Assembly (NCBI RefSeq): GCF_000021705.1
Contig: NC_012752.1
Span: forward strand, 25,202-31,265
DNA length: 6,064 nt
DNA from: Candidatus Hamiltonella defensa 5AT (Acyrthosiphon pisum)
GTDB lineage: Bacteria > Pseudomonadota > Gammaproteobacteria > Enterobacterales > Enterobacteriaceae
Reading direction: 5' to 3'
The translations under genes and the position numbers were made by a program. The notes under the pieces were generated by a model. That model saw nothing but the letters and a program-made list of their open reading frames with translations, did no database searches and had not been told where the DNA came from. Of this stretch, positions 1 through 6,064 are shown in pieces. The first letter of the stretch is position 1. Each line of letters begins with the position of its first letter.

Positions 1-15
1 TTTTTTATTTCGCAT
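1..15 (-). CDS. First five codons of the next gene, cut by window edge; possible entry-exclusion gene
   Basis: An ATG at 15-13 on the minus strand opens a frame reading MRNKK before the window ends. It is preceded five bases upstream by a full AGGAGGT and, further up, by a good promoter, so a real gene very likely starts here. Five residues allow no family assignment. In R64-type IncI plasmids the gene after traY is excA, an inner-membrane or cytoplasmic entry-exclusion protein acting on TraY. That is the best positional guess, and it is inference only. An unrelated accessory gene is equally possible. Confidence 0.6.
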
Positions 16-20
16 GGTTG

Positions 21-27
21 ACCTCCT
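21..27 (-). promoter_or_regulatory. Strong ribosome binding site for the gene starting at 15
   Basis: On the minus strand this reads AGGAGGT, a near-perfect complement to the 16S rRNA 3' end, five bases before the ATG. It is clearly stronger than the sites in front of the other genes here, and it is the main evidence that a gene begins at 15. Confidence 0.85.
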
Positions 28-37
28 CATTTGTATT

Positions 38-55
38 CATTAATTATAGCATTAA
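38..55. repeat. Direct repeat CATTAA x2 overlapping the -10 box
   Basis: CATTAA occurs at 38-43 and again at 50-55 (TTAATG on the minus strand), a 12-base period that brackets the TATAAT. A small inverted repeat, AACTC-TTT-GAGTT, follows at 54-66 inside the spacer. Either could be an operator for a repressor. In such AT-rich sequence either could also be chance. Confidence 0.35.
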
Positions 56-71
56 CTCTTTGAGTTTTTAA
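43..71 (-). promoter_or_regulatory. Predicted sigma-70 promoter with extended -10, driving the gene at the left edge
   Basis: On the minus strand a perfect TATAAT occupies 43-48 and is preceded by TGC (49-51), giving the extended -10 motif TGnTATAAT. A 17-base spacer separates it from a partial -35, TTAAAA (66-71, four of six consensus bases). Transcription would start near 36, leaving a leader of about 20 bases with the strong ribosome binding site in it. The stretch is only about 27 percent GC, so chance matches are easier. However, the extended motif, correct spacing and position just before a strong translation start together make it credible. Confidence 0.65.
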
Positions 72-85
72 TCAAAACACTTAAT

Positions 86-2233
86 TTATTTAATGCCATC
101 TTCTTGATCATGGGCAGTAGGTTTAGGCACGAGTTTCTTTGGTGAGGGCGCTGTTTTTGCACCACTGCCAAAGTTAGCAAACATCCCCTTAATGGATTCG
201 TTCATGCCTCCCAACATACTGGCCCCTTCACGACCTCCTAACCAAGAAATCACGTAATCGGGCATGCTGACCTGCAAGCTGAATGCACTGGAGACAAGGG
301 TGGTGCAAATTCGCGCATAAATCATCAAAACGCCCACAATACTGATTAAACCGGTGATGGAATCGGCTTGTACATTGGCGAGTGCTGAAGCAAATAAAGT
401 ATTAAGTAATGTGCCTACTGCCACCACGACCAGACTGGCAAAGAGGAAGCCAAAGACCATCAACATAGGGCGCAACATGACATCAATTAAAAACACATAA
501 CCATAGGCGGAGCGGCTTCCTCTGTCTTCCTCACCTCCTAAATGGGTAGCAGCCCATAATGAGCCTGCCGTTGCGCCAATCAGTACGCCCACAATCCAGT
601 TAGTGGCGGCACTGATCCAGTAAATAAAGGGAATAAACGGTAAATAGACTGATAAACTAAAACCGATACTTAACAGTATGAACACCAAAAAATAGACGAT
701 GGGTCCTATCGCTTGAAGCAAGCTATCCGCCACATCTCCAGCCCCTGTAATGATATTAATCACATTGCCTGCCAAATTACCTTTACCCCAAGCGGTGAAT
801 AATTTAGCACCAGTATAGGCACCAAATATGGATGTAGCACCGCCTAACGTATAATCCCCAATCGCCTTCATTTTTAAAAGTGGATTCATTTGATTGTTTG
901 AATCATTTTTTGAATCGAAATTTGTGTTCACTATTTGTCTTATCGTAGCTTGCCCCCAAGAGCTTGTTAAACCTATTAATAAAGACGAGGCATCTGAAGC
1001 CTCACTGACTTTCTGACTATCTTTACTACTCTGTGTGCCTAATGGCGCTGTATAAGTACTGTTCTGAATTTGAGCCCGGTAAGCGACCGTCAATTTTTCG
1101 TGATAAGAGCCTACGCCTATCTCACCTAATTTCGACATTCCTGTCACAGTAGGACGCATATTGACGACGGCGTTGGTTTTATTATTCGCGGTGGCAAAGG
1201 TTTGATACCAGCTTCCCAATGCCAGCCAACCGTACTGTCTGAGCTGAGCGGCGACCACATCCTGTAATTGGGTTTCATGATTCATTGCGCGGACTTCCTG
1301 TCTGATGTGGTCCTCATATTCTCGGGCCGCTTTCTGGATTTGACTTTCCACATCCTCTATTTTCCCTGTGCCGGTGTCGAGTTTTTTCTTAAATTGCTGC
1401 ACAAACTCATAAGCCGCTTTTGAAAGCTGATTTTGCATGCGATTAAGCGATTGATTTTGTGCCAGGACTAACGGCGCGGTGTTCACGGGCACGCTAAAAA
1501 GCGGTGTCCAGTGCGTATTTTTTGGGGTCACAGGGAGGCGGGCCGAGCCACATTGCGCGCTGCCATTGCTGATGATAAAGCCTTCTGGAAGGGTTTTGAT
1601 GCGCATATAAGGCGTCCCTTTTGCTGGGCCGCTTTCACTGTACATCCTGTGAAGTTCCTCATTGATGCCATACATACACAGGTTCATTTCAAAGATGGCC
1701 CGAGAAGCGGTGAGCGTTTGCGGCGCAATGGGTTGCATCACCAGGGAATGCCCTCCTTGAAGCAAAGTCGCCGCTTTATCGGTGATGAGATTAGCCGAAC
1801 CCACCCCCATGATGGAAGCGGCCCAGAGCACAATCAGCTGTGAGAGTGACCAGCCTGAAGAAGTCGGCACCAGACTGAGAAAACCGAGCAAGACAGTCAC
1901 AGGATAAAGAGGGCTTCTGCCGCTTCTGAAGACTTGACCTTGATGACCGGCTTGCACCATTTGACGCAAAGTGACGGTAATAAACCAAAAGAGGGCAATG
2001 GTGGCAATCAGGCTGTTAAAGACAAAAAAAAGTTCCCCAATCATCGTGGTGTGTGTCGGATGTAAGGGGTTATTCACGATATCCCCAAAAATCATCACTA
2101 ACATTTGCCGGGATAAATCGCCACTGCGCTTTGCTGCGTCAGATAAGTGTTGAAAATTGACCTCTTCGGCAAAAATTTGCGGGGAACAAACTATCAGTGA
2201 AAAGACACTGACGAGACGGAGTCCCTTTTTCAT
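86..2233 (-). CDS. traY: DotA/TraY family polytopic inner-membrane protein of the type IVB secretion system
   Basis: This is a 715-residue integral membrane protein. It starts with a signal-like segment (MKKGLRL... QIFA|EE, cleavage after about 22). Hydrophobic helices lie at about 65-88, 110-123 and 131-150. A long polar segment (about 150-505), probably periplasmic, follows. A second membrane block has helices near 508-530, 531-556, 588-610 and 624-646. Family-like stretches include LVPTSSGWSLSQLIVLWA (121-138), HLGGEEDRGSRSAYGY (564-579), the following LRPMLMVFGF, and PDYVISWLGG (658-667). The tail is Lys/Pro-rich. The length is close to plasmid TraY (about 745) and well below Legionella DotA (about 1,000). 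In IncI1 plasmid R64, TraY is the target recognised by the ExcA exclusion protein. The ATG at 2233 is the only credible start: in frame upstream there is a stop before any other start codon. Its ribosome binding site is weak (GGA at 2243-2245). The coding DNA is more AT-rich in its 3' part. Confidence 0.93.
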   Translation of the reverse strand: MKKGLRLVSVFSLIVCSPQIFAEEVNFQHLSDAAKRSGDLSRQMLVMIFGDIVNNPLHPTHTTMIGELFFVFNSLIATIALFWFITVTLRQMVQAGHQGQVFRSGRSPLYPVTVLLGFLSLVPTSSGWSLSQLIVLWAASIMGVGSANLITDKAATLLQGGHSLVMQPIAPQTLTASRAIFEMNLCMYGINEELHRMYSESGPAKGTPYMRIKTLPEGFIISNGSAQCGSARLPVTPKNTHWTPLFSVPVNTAPLVLAQNQSLNRMQNQLSKAAYEFVQQFKKKLDTGTGKIEDVESQIQKAAREYEDHIRQEVRAMNHETQLQDVVAAQLRQYGWLALGSWYQTFATANNKTNAVVNMRPTVTGMSKLGEIGVGSYHEKLTVAYRAQIQNSTYTAPLGTQSSKDSQKVSEASDASSLLIGLTSSWGQATIRQIVNTNFDSKNDSNNQMNPLLKMKAIGDYTLGGATSIFGAYTGAKLFTAWGKGNLAGNVINIITGAGDVADSLLQAIGPIVYFLVFILLSIGFSLSVYLPFIPFIYWISAATNWIVGVLIGATAGSLWAATHLGGEEDRGSRSAYGYVFLIDVMLRPMLMVFGFLFASLVVVAVGTLLNTLFASALANVQADSITGLISIVGVLMIYARICTTLVSSAFSLQVSMPDYVISWLGGREGASMLGGMNESIKGMFANFGSGAKTAPSPKKLVPKPTAHDQEDGIK

Positions 2234-2273
2234 TTTAATGATTCCAAATAAGCGGTGTAAGTGGATGTACTGA

Positions 2274-2288
2274 ACTCATTAAATGAGT
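2274..2288. repeat. Near-perfect palindrome in the gap before the DotA/TraY gene
   Basis: ACTCATT-A-AATGAGT has seven-base arms and a one-base centre. With a one-base bulge the pairing extends to 2271-2290. It lies 41-55 bases upstream of the dotA/traY start, in the 100-base gap 2234-2334. No T-run follows it on the minus strand, so it does not look like a terminator. A protein-binding site or an mRNA hairpin is possible. The remainder of the gap shows no other clear signal apart from an A7/T7 run at 2299-2305. Confidence 0.5.
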
Positions 2289-2334
2289 CAATGAGATGAA
2301 AAAAAGGCGTGATTTTGGGTATTCGTGAACCCCT

Positions 2335-2883
2335 TCAGCGCTTTATGTTCAGGGTTTTTTTGATCCACGCCGTTTCTTCTAAAAAAGCCCGAAATTCTCC
2401 CCGTTCTTCTTTTGAGACGCGTTTTTCCCGTAACTGCCAGAGGCGGTATTCGCAGATAAGGGCCCGCACAAATCCCAATGCTGAGACAGCCATACCAATC
2501 AGGGCAAAAAAGCTGGCCTTTATCCATATCATCATAGGTAGCGTGTGAGCATTGAATAACAGCGCCCCCATCAGGAGCACTAACAGCCCCATCGGGAGGA
2601 TAAAAACACAAACCCACCGATATTTTGAGGCGCGATACTGTTGTTGGAGTTGAGCCGGCGTGAAACCACTGTCCCGGACGGCGTCTTGCCAGGACAGGGA
2701 TAGGGTCACCTGTTTGTTTTCTGATTTTTGGGGATACAGCCCCTGTATTCGGTTCATCAGTGTCATCCAAGGTCGGATTGACACCTGTGCGATACGACGC
2801 GTTTCCGACAATGGCAATAAGATATTCAAAAAATAAGTGCTGGCTTTGAGCCCGCGTTTTAACCGGCTGTCGGGTTTATTCAT
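2335..2883 (-). CDS. traX: Two-helix inner-membrane protein, TraX/IcmV-like
   Basis: This is a 182-residue membrane protein. A basic N-terminal region (about 1-60) leads to a soluble segment with SWQDAVRDSGFTPAQLQQQY (64-83). Two hydrophobic helices follow (about 90-111 and 115-142), joined by a very short loop. The C-terminal tail (145-182) is charged and Arg/Lys/Glu-rich. A tight helical hairpin with both ends in the cytoplasm fits the IcmV/TraX family of type IVB systems (IcmV is about 150 residues). Members of that family help assemble the secretion complex, and their mechanism is not well defined. The ATG overlaps the upstream gene's last codons by 8 bases, with AGGAG ending nine bases before it, so translational coupling is likely. 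A 160-codon frame at 2288-2770 on the same strand covers most of this gene. I prefer the present frame because of its helices, its coupling and its ribosome binding site. Confidence 0.78.
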   Translation of the reverse strand: MNKPDSRLKRGLKASTYFLNILLPLSETRRIAQVSIRPWMTLMNRIQGLYPQKSENKQVTLSLSWQDAVRDSGFTPAQLQQQYRASKYRWVCVFILPMGLLVLLMGALLFNAHTLPMMIWIKASFFALIGMAVSALGFVRALICEYRLWQLREKRVSKEERGEFRAFLEETAWIKKTLNIKR

Positions 2884-4069
2884 TTCGACTCACTCCTGCG
2901 CTGATGTGTTGGCGTTTTTGGTGCAATAAAGGCCGAAATTCCTGTACTGCCTGAAGGCCCAGTTGCTGACCCTGGAGAATATTGCCCTCCTGAAGCTGTT
3001 GTTTGATGCCGAGCAACAGCCAGTTTTGAAGGTTCTGGATGCGTATCGATTCACGTATCAAATTATCCCCTGACATCGATTGCAGGTCGGTCAGGTAGTC
3101 TGTATTGGCGTAACGCCGCCCGACTTCAAAAAACTCGAATTCTCTTTGAGAGAGGTTTTGAGTTCTTTTGGCTTCCGGTGAGGCCTGTTGCTCAAAATAC
3201 GCGGCCGCCGAAGGGGTTTGCAGGGTTTCTCTTAACACCGCTCGGGTCTGTGGACTGGCCTGACTGGCGGCAATGAGGGCGCGTTGCGGATGGCTGGCCG
3301 CAGAGACGATGGCCTGGTATTGATGGAGGAGTCCCTGATATTGCTGACCCGAAGCCGTGTTGAGTTCGCCTTTTTTGAGGGGGTCTCCGGCCGATCTCTG
3401 GGCGGTATTTTTCAGGTACATCATGGCCGCATCCGTCTGTGCCTGAGTCAAGGTGAGGGCAGGGTCGCTGCCCACTTTGCCCGCCCCCGAGAGCACGGAG
3501 CGTAATTCGATATCGCCATTGGGCAGCTCGGAGATTTTTTGACATAGAGGCGCACCGCCGGAAGCGGCATATTCTTCTGCACTGCAATAGTCGGCATGGA
3601 TTTTGGCGGCGCGAAACTGTTCCTGCTCTACAGGCTCTGCTGAGGTTTTGATGGCCGTTTGAATATGTCGATGAGCCATCCCGTTTCCTTTCGCCAGATG
3701 GCTTTGTGTGGCCGTCGCGTTTGCAGCGACTTGAGTGGCCATCCCTGAGGCCGATTCACTGCAAATACTCTTGGGGACGGTATAACTGCGACGGGCGGCT
3801 TCGAGCCGCTGCGTTTTTCGAATAAAGGTGTCCTGATCCCGCTGATTTTTGGCCGTTTCTGCCAGCATGGAAGCCAATTTATTGCTGTTTTGATTGATGG
3901 CGGTGCCAATCTGAAATTCGGTGGCGGCGATTTGCGCTAACGTGGCATTGATGGCTGAGAGCGCAGGGACCACTTGGGTGCTGATGGGGAGACTGTGCGT
4001 CACTTCGACCGGCATGGCCAAGGCATGGCCAGCTAAGAGTAAGGTGCCGGTCAGGAATATTTTTTTCAT
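2876..4069 (-). CDS. traW: Exported periplasmic transfer protein in the TraW/IcmX position
   Basis: This is a 397-residue protein with a clear Sec signal peptide: MKK, a hydrophobic run, then AGHALA with likely cleavage after residue 18 (ALA|MP). The mature N-terminus (about 35-95) is Ala/Gln/Asn-rich and looks helical or coiled-coil. There are three cysteines, at 103, 162 and 176; the last two flank a short Gly/Ala loop and could form a disulfide. The C-terminal 90 residues are again helical and Gln-rich (LQNWLLLGIKQQLQEGN at about 347-363). There are no membrane segments after the signal peptide and no lipobox, so a soluble periplasmic location is likely. I assign TraW/IcmX from its place between the DotO ATPase and the IcmV-like gene, its size (near 400 residues) and its export. 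The exact biochemical role in this family is unknown. A different exported helical protein, VirB5-like for example, cannot be excluded without a profile search. The start is supported by AAGGAA upstream. Confidence 0.7.
   Translation of the reverse strand: MKKIFLTGTLLLAGHALAMPVEVTHSLPISTQVVPALSAINATLAQIAATEFQIGTAINQNSNKLASMLAETAKNQRDQDTFIRKTQRLEAARRSYTVPKSICSESASGMATQVAANATATQSHLAKGNGMAHRHIQTAIKTSAEPVEQEQFRAAKIHADYCSAEEYAASGGAPLCQKISELPNGDIELRSVLSGAGKVGSDPALTLTQAQTDAAMMYLKNTAQRSAGDPLKKGELNTASGQQYQGLLHQYQAIVSAASHPQRALIAASQASPQTRAVLRETLQTPSAAAYFEQQASPEAKRTQNLSQREFEFFEVGRRYANTDYLTDLQSMSGDNLIRESIRIQNLQNWLLLGIKQQLQEGNILQGQQLGLQAVQEFRPLLHQKRQHISAGVSRNE
2893..2897 (-). promoter_or_regulatory. Ribosome binding site of the TraX/IcmV-like gene, inside the upstream gene
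   Basis: AGGAG on the minus strand ends nine bases before the ATG at 2883 and lies within the last codons of the exported-protein gene. With the 8-base gene overlap it indicates translational coupling, and it decides the start of the membrane-protein gene. Confidence 0.65.
4011..4031. repeat. Tandem 11-base repeat (two copies) at the signal-peptide cleavage region
   Basis: GGCATGGCCA occurs at 4011-4020 and again at 4022-4031, an 11-base period. It encodes the region around the signal peptidase site (HALAMP) of the exported protein. Because 11 is not a multiple of three, loss or gain of a copy would shift the frame near codon 19. Two copies are few and may be coincidence. Confidence 0.5.
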
Positions 4070-4078
4070 GGGATGGGC

Positions 4079-4084
4079 TTCCTT
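4079..4084 (-). promoter_or_regulatory. Ribosome binding site of the TraW/IcmX-like gene
   Basis: AAGGAA on the minus strand directly abuts the stop codon of the ATPase gene (4085-4087) and ends nine bases before the ATG at 4069. It supports that start, which also gives a complete signal peptide. Confidence 0.6.
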
Positions 4085-6064
4085 TTACCATCGGGAGCCT
4101 CTGCTGGACATCAGCTCATCGGCCAGTTGTCGAATGATGTTGGTGCTCTCTTGTTCTCCCGCCTGTTTTTGTCGGTGTTCGATGATTTTTTCTGCACTGC
4201 CTGTGGGAAAATGTTCCGCTAAAATATTTCGAGCCGTGCGGCCATCGAGTTGTTCGTACAACCTGTTTCTCAGGGCACTGTCTTTGGGGGTGGAATTGAG
4301 CGCCCAGAGTTCTCTGGGCCCCACGGTGTTTTTCAGAATGTGCACAATGCGGCCTATTTTGGTGCGAAAGACGGCCAAAAAGCAGGTGCCGCTGCCATCG
4401 GGGGCGGCCCCTTTGCTCAGGCTCATAAAACGCCGGAGGGTGGCCGCGGGCACCTGAAAATGCTCGGTGAGTATTTTGGCGTCTTCGGGCCTCACGCGCA
4501 TCAGATACAGAGAGTTCGCCGATTTGAGTAAATCCGGCGGAAAATCGCTCAGATATTGGGAAGAGAGCAGGGTTCGGATCCCAAATTTTCGTTGTTCCCG
4601 GTCCTGGGTTTCCAGCGCGCTAAAAATGAAAGGGACTTTTCGGGCATTGTGCAATTCATCGTACACCTTGGTTTTCATTTCTTGATCAAGTTGTTCTAAC
4701 CGAGCCAGATGAAAATTTCTATAGCGCGGATCGATTTTGGCCAAGAGCTCTTCCCGATGTTGAGGCAAACTATACTCTCCGCCCGCCACCTGTCCTGCAA
4801 ACAGATAGAGGATCCCCGTGCGTAATTGCCCTTCATTCGTGTTATCCCCCATCACGTTATTGAGATCGAGGGCGATCACCCGCGTATTGGGATCGAGTGA
4901 AAACTTCGTGCGTCCTGCCAGCAGGCGATATTCTGTGCTGGCCTGGGTCAGGCACCGTGAAAGGGTTTTAAGCAACTTTTCCTGCGATCCGTCTCGATGA
5001 ATATCCCCAAAGGCATGACGGACATCTTCGTGATTGAGGGCACTTTGCAAGTCCGTCAGCTCTGGGACGGCCTGGTATTGCGCCAGGGTGGCCTCCTTGA
5101 TATGACCTGTTTCAAACAACCTGTCTCTGACCTCATACCAGGAAAAACTCTCCCATTCTTCAGGGGAGTCGATCTCTGATAGTGCGGTATCTACTTCAGG
5201 CACCAAAGTCGGGGCATATCGGATCGGGTTTTTTTCTGCATTGTTGCGATACACCTCATCAATCACGCGGCTTAAAATCTGCTGGGTGTCTTTGGCATTA
5301 GGGGGATGGCCTGTCGTAGGATCGGTACACAGGGCGGTACACAGCTGGATCAGCCAACTTCGCTCTGTGGTTAATGGGAATCGGGCCCCCAGCTGGATAT
5401 CAAAAGGATTGCGGCACTGCTGGTCGTCATTTTGTAAAACGATCCCGATCACTTCATTTCGGCGCTCCGGTGGCAGGGCATCCCGGATCAATCGGATGAG
5501 ACCTTGCGCGCTGTAGCCTTTGTCGATGATGCTCAAAAAAGGCAACTGGCTCTGTCCATGGCTGATCACCACTTCGTTGAGGACATTGAGTAAGACCGAT
5601 TTACCAGATCCGGGTTCTCCCGTCACCATTTCTGTACATTTTTCTTGAAGAGCGCTCCCCAGCCGCACAGGAAAGGGTTTCCCATCGATGGTTTGAAAGA
5701 CCACACTGGCTTCATTGGGCCAGGGTGTGGCAGGCCGGTTCAACGGCATCATGGCCAGTGCCGCCGACAAGGGCGGAAAAAGCAAATGCACCCCACCGGC
5801 AGAAGAAGCGGCTAAAATAGTAGACGTCCAAGCCCGTAGGGGATCCCCAAAAGTTCGAGTGACCTCGCAGACGCCCCAGGATTGGACCGCTTTTTGGAGC
5901 ATGGTGAGGTTTCTTTTGACGCCCTGGGGATCATCCGCCCAGGTACTGGCTGTGATGGTCATCACACAGGTCGGATCTCGCTCATTATTTTTCGCCAGCC
6001 ACTGGACAGAATCATAGAGTGGGCGCAATGAGGGGATCACGGAGAGAAACTCTAAGGCAGTGCG
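4085..6064 (-). CDS. traU: VirB4-class type IVB secretion ATPase IcmB/DotO (TraU), 5' end cut by window edge
   Basis: This is the C-terminal 659 residues of a DotO/IcmB/TraU-type ATPase, which powers the type IVB machine from the cytoplasmic face of the inner membrane. Numbering from the first codon at 6064, a Walker A motif GEPGSGKS lies at residues 149-156. A Walker B-like YDELH lies at about 468-472. FGIRTLLSSQ at about 494-503 resembles the motif that follows Walker B in VirB4 proteins. The C-terminus is hydrophilic and ends RGSRW. Full-length family members are about 1,000 residues, so roughly the first third is outside the window. A GTG at 6038-6040 could be taken as a start, but the frame stays open (RTALEFLS) to the edge and no ribosome binding site precedes it, so I treat the gene as partial. 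The stop lies 15 bases before the next gene, which suggests one operon. Family assignment is firm; the TraU name rests on gene order. Confidence 0.93.
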   Translation of the reverse strand, partial: RTALEFLSVIPSLRPLYDSVQWLAKNNERDPTCVMTITASTWADDPQGVKRNLTMLQKAVQSWGVCEVTRTFGDPLRAWTSTILAASSAGGVHLLFPPLSAALAMMPLNRPATPWPNEASVVFQTIDGKPFPVRLGSALQEKCTEMVTGEPGSGKSVLLNVLNEVVISHGQSQLPFLSIIDKGYSAQGLIRLIRDALPPERRNEVIGIVLQNDDQQCRNPFDIQLGARFPLTTERSWLIQLCTALCTDPTTGHPPNAKDTQQILSRVIDEVYRNNAEKNPIRYAPTLVPEVDTALSEIDSPEEWESFSWYEVRDRLFETGHIKEATLAQYQAVPELTDLQSALNHEDVRHAFGDIHRDGSQEKLLKTLSRCLTQASTEYRLLAGRTKFSLDPNTRVIALDLNNVMGDNTNEGQLRTGILYLFAGQVAGGEYSLPQHREELLAKIDPRYRNFHLARLEQLDQEMKTKVYDELHNARKVPFIFSALETQDREQRKFGIRTLLSSQYLSDFPPDLLKSANSLYLMRVRPEDAKILTEHFQVPAATLRRFMSLSKGAAPDGSGTCFLAVFRTKIGRIVHILKNTVGPRELWALNSTPKDSALRNRLYEQLDGRTARNILAEHFPTGSAEKIIEHRQKQAGEQESTNIIRQLADELMSSRGSRW

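Noticed and set aside
54..66. Hairpin AACTC-TTT-GAGTT as the operon terminator
   Set aside because: The stem is only five base pairs and AT-rich, and on the transcribed strand no T-run follows it. It lies inside the predicted promoter instead.
1511..1843. 110-codon plus-strand frame
   Set aside because: It is antisense to the DotA/TraY coding region, has no family resemblance and no ribosome binding site worth noting.
2270..2291. Possible promoter for dotA/traY with -35 TTGACT at 2286-2291
   Set aside because: The -35 matches five of six bases, but no acceptable -10 lies 16-18 bases downstream; the best is TACATC. Not supported.
2299..2305. T7 run on the minus strand as a terminator after the IcmV-like gene
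   Set aside because: Only a four-base stem (GGGT/ACCC) precedes it, at a distance from the T-run, and termination here would cut off dotA/traY. Too weak to call.
2288..2770. 160-codon frame on the minus strand overlapping the IcmV-like gene
   Set aside because: It lies in a different frame over almost the same bases, lacks the two membrane helices, and its start has no link to the upstream gene. The 182-residue frame has a ribosome binding site and a coupled start.
3921..4457. 178-codon plus-strand frame
   Set aside because: It runs antisense across the junction of two well-supported genes, and its product is Ser/Arg/Cys-rich without a recognisable domain. It is a shadow of the coding frames opposite.
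6038..6040. GTG as the true start of the ATPase gene
   Set aside because: The frame remains open upstream to the window edge, no Shine-Dalgarno sequence precedes the GTG, and the family is about 350 residues longer at the N-terminus.

Overview
The window holds the distal part of a type IVB (Dot/Icm, IncI-plasmid-like) secretion and conjugation operon. All genes lie on the minus strand, so transcription runs from high to low coordinates. In that order they are: (1) a VirB4-class ATPase of the IcmB/DotO (TraU) family, cut by the right window edge; (2) an exported, coiled-coil-rich periplasmic protein in the TraW/IcmX position; (3) a two-helix inner-membrane protein of the TraX/IcmV type; (4) a large polytopic protein of the DotA/TraY family; (5) the first five codons of another gene, cut by the left window edge. 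The first three are tightly packed (15-base gap, then an 8-base overlap). The DotA/TraY gene follows after about 100 bases.

The order ATPase, periplasmic protein, two-helix membrane protein, DotA homologue matches traU-(traV)-traW-traX-traY of IncI plasmids such as R64. It does not match Legionella, where icmB lies apart from dotA, icmV and icmX. The DotA homologue (715 residues) is also close to the plasmid TraY size and shorter than Legionella DotA (about 1,000). I therefore read this as a plasmid or integrated conjugative-element transfer region, or a descendant kept by a host-associated bacterium. The host is probably a gammaproteobacterium. Composition is mid-GC (hand-counted 60-base lines range from about 37 to 70 percent), and the sequence alone does not identify a species.

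The products should act together in the cell envelope. The ATPase works at the cytoplasmic face of the inner membrane. The TraX/IcmV-like and DotA/TraY proteins sit in the inner membrane, the latter with a periplasmic segment of about 350 residues. The TraW/IcmX-like protein is in the periplasm. Substrate, whether plasmid DNA or effector proteins, cannot be decided from this window.

The most distinctive non-coding stretch is 16-85, about 27 percent GC. It carries an extended -10 promoter, repeats overlapping that promoter and a strong ribosome binding site for the next gene. In R64 the gene after traY is the entry-exclusion gene excA, whose product recognises TraY, so an exclusion factor is a reasonable guess for the cut gene. 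I found no tRNA, rRNA, CRISPR array, insertion sequence or convincing terminator.
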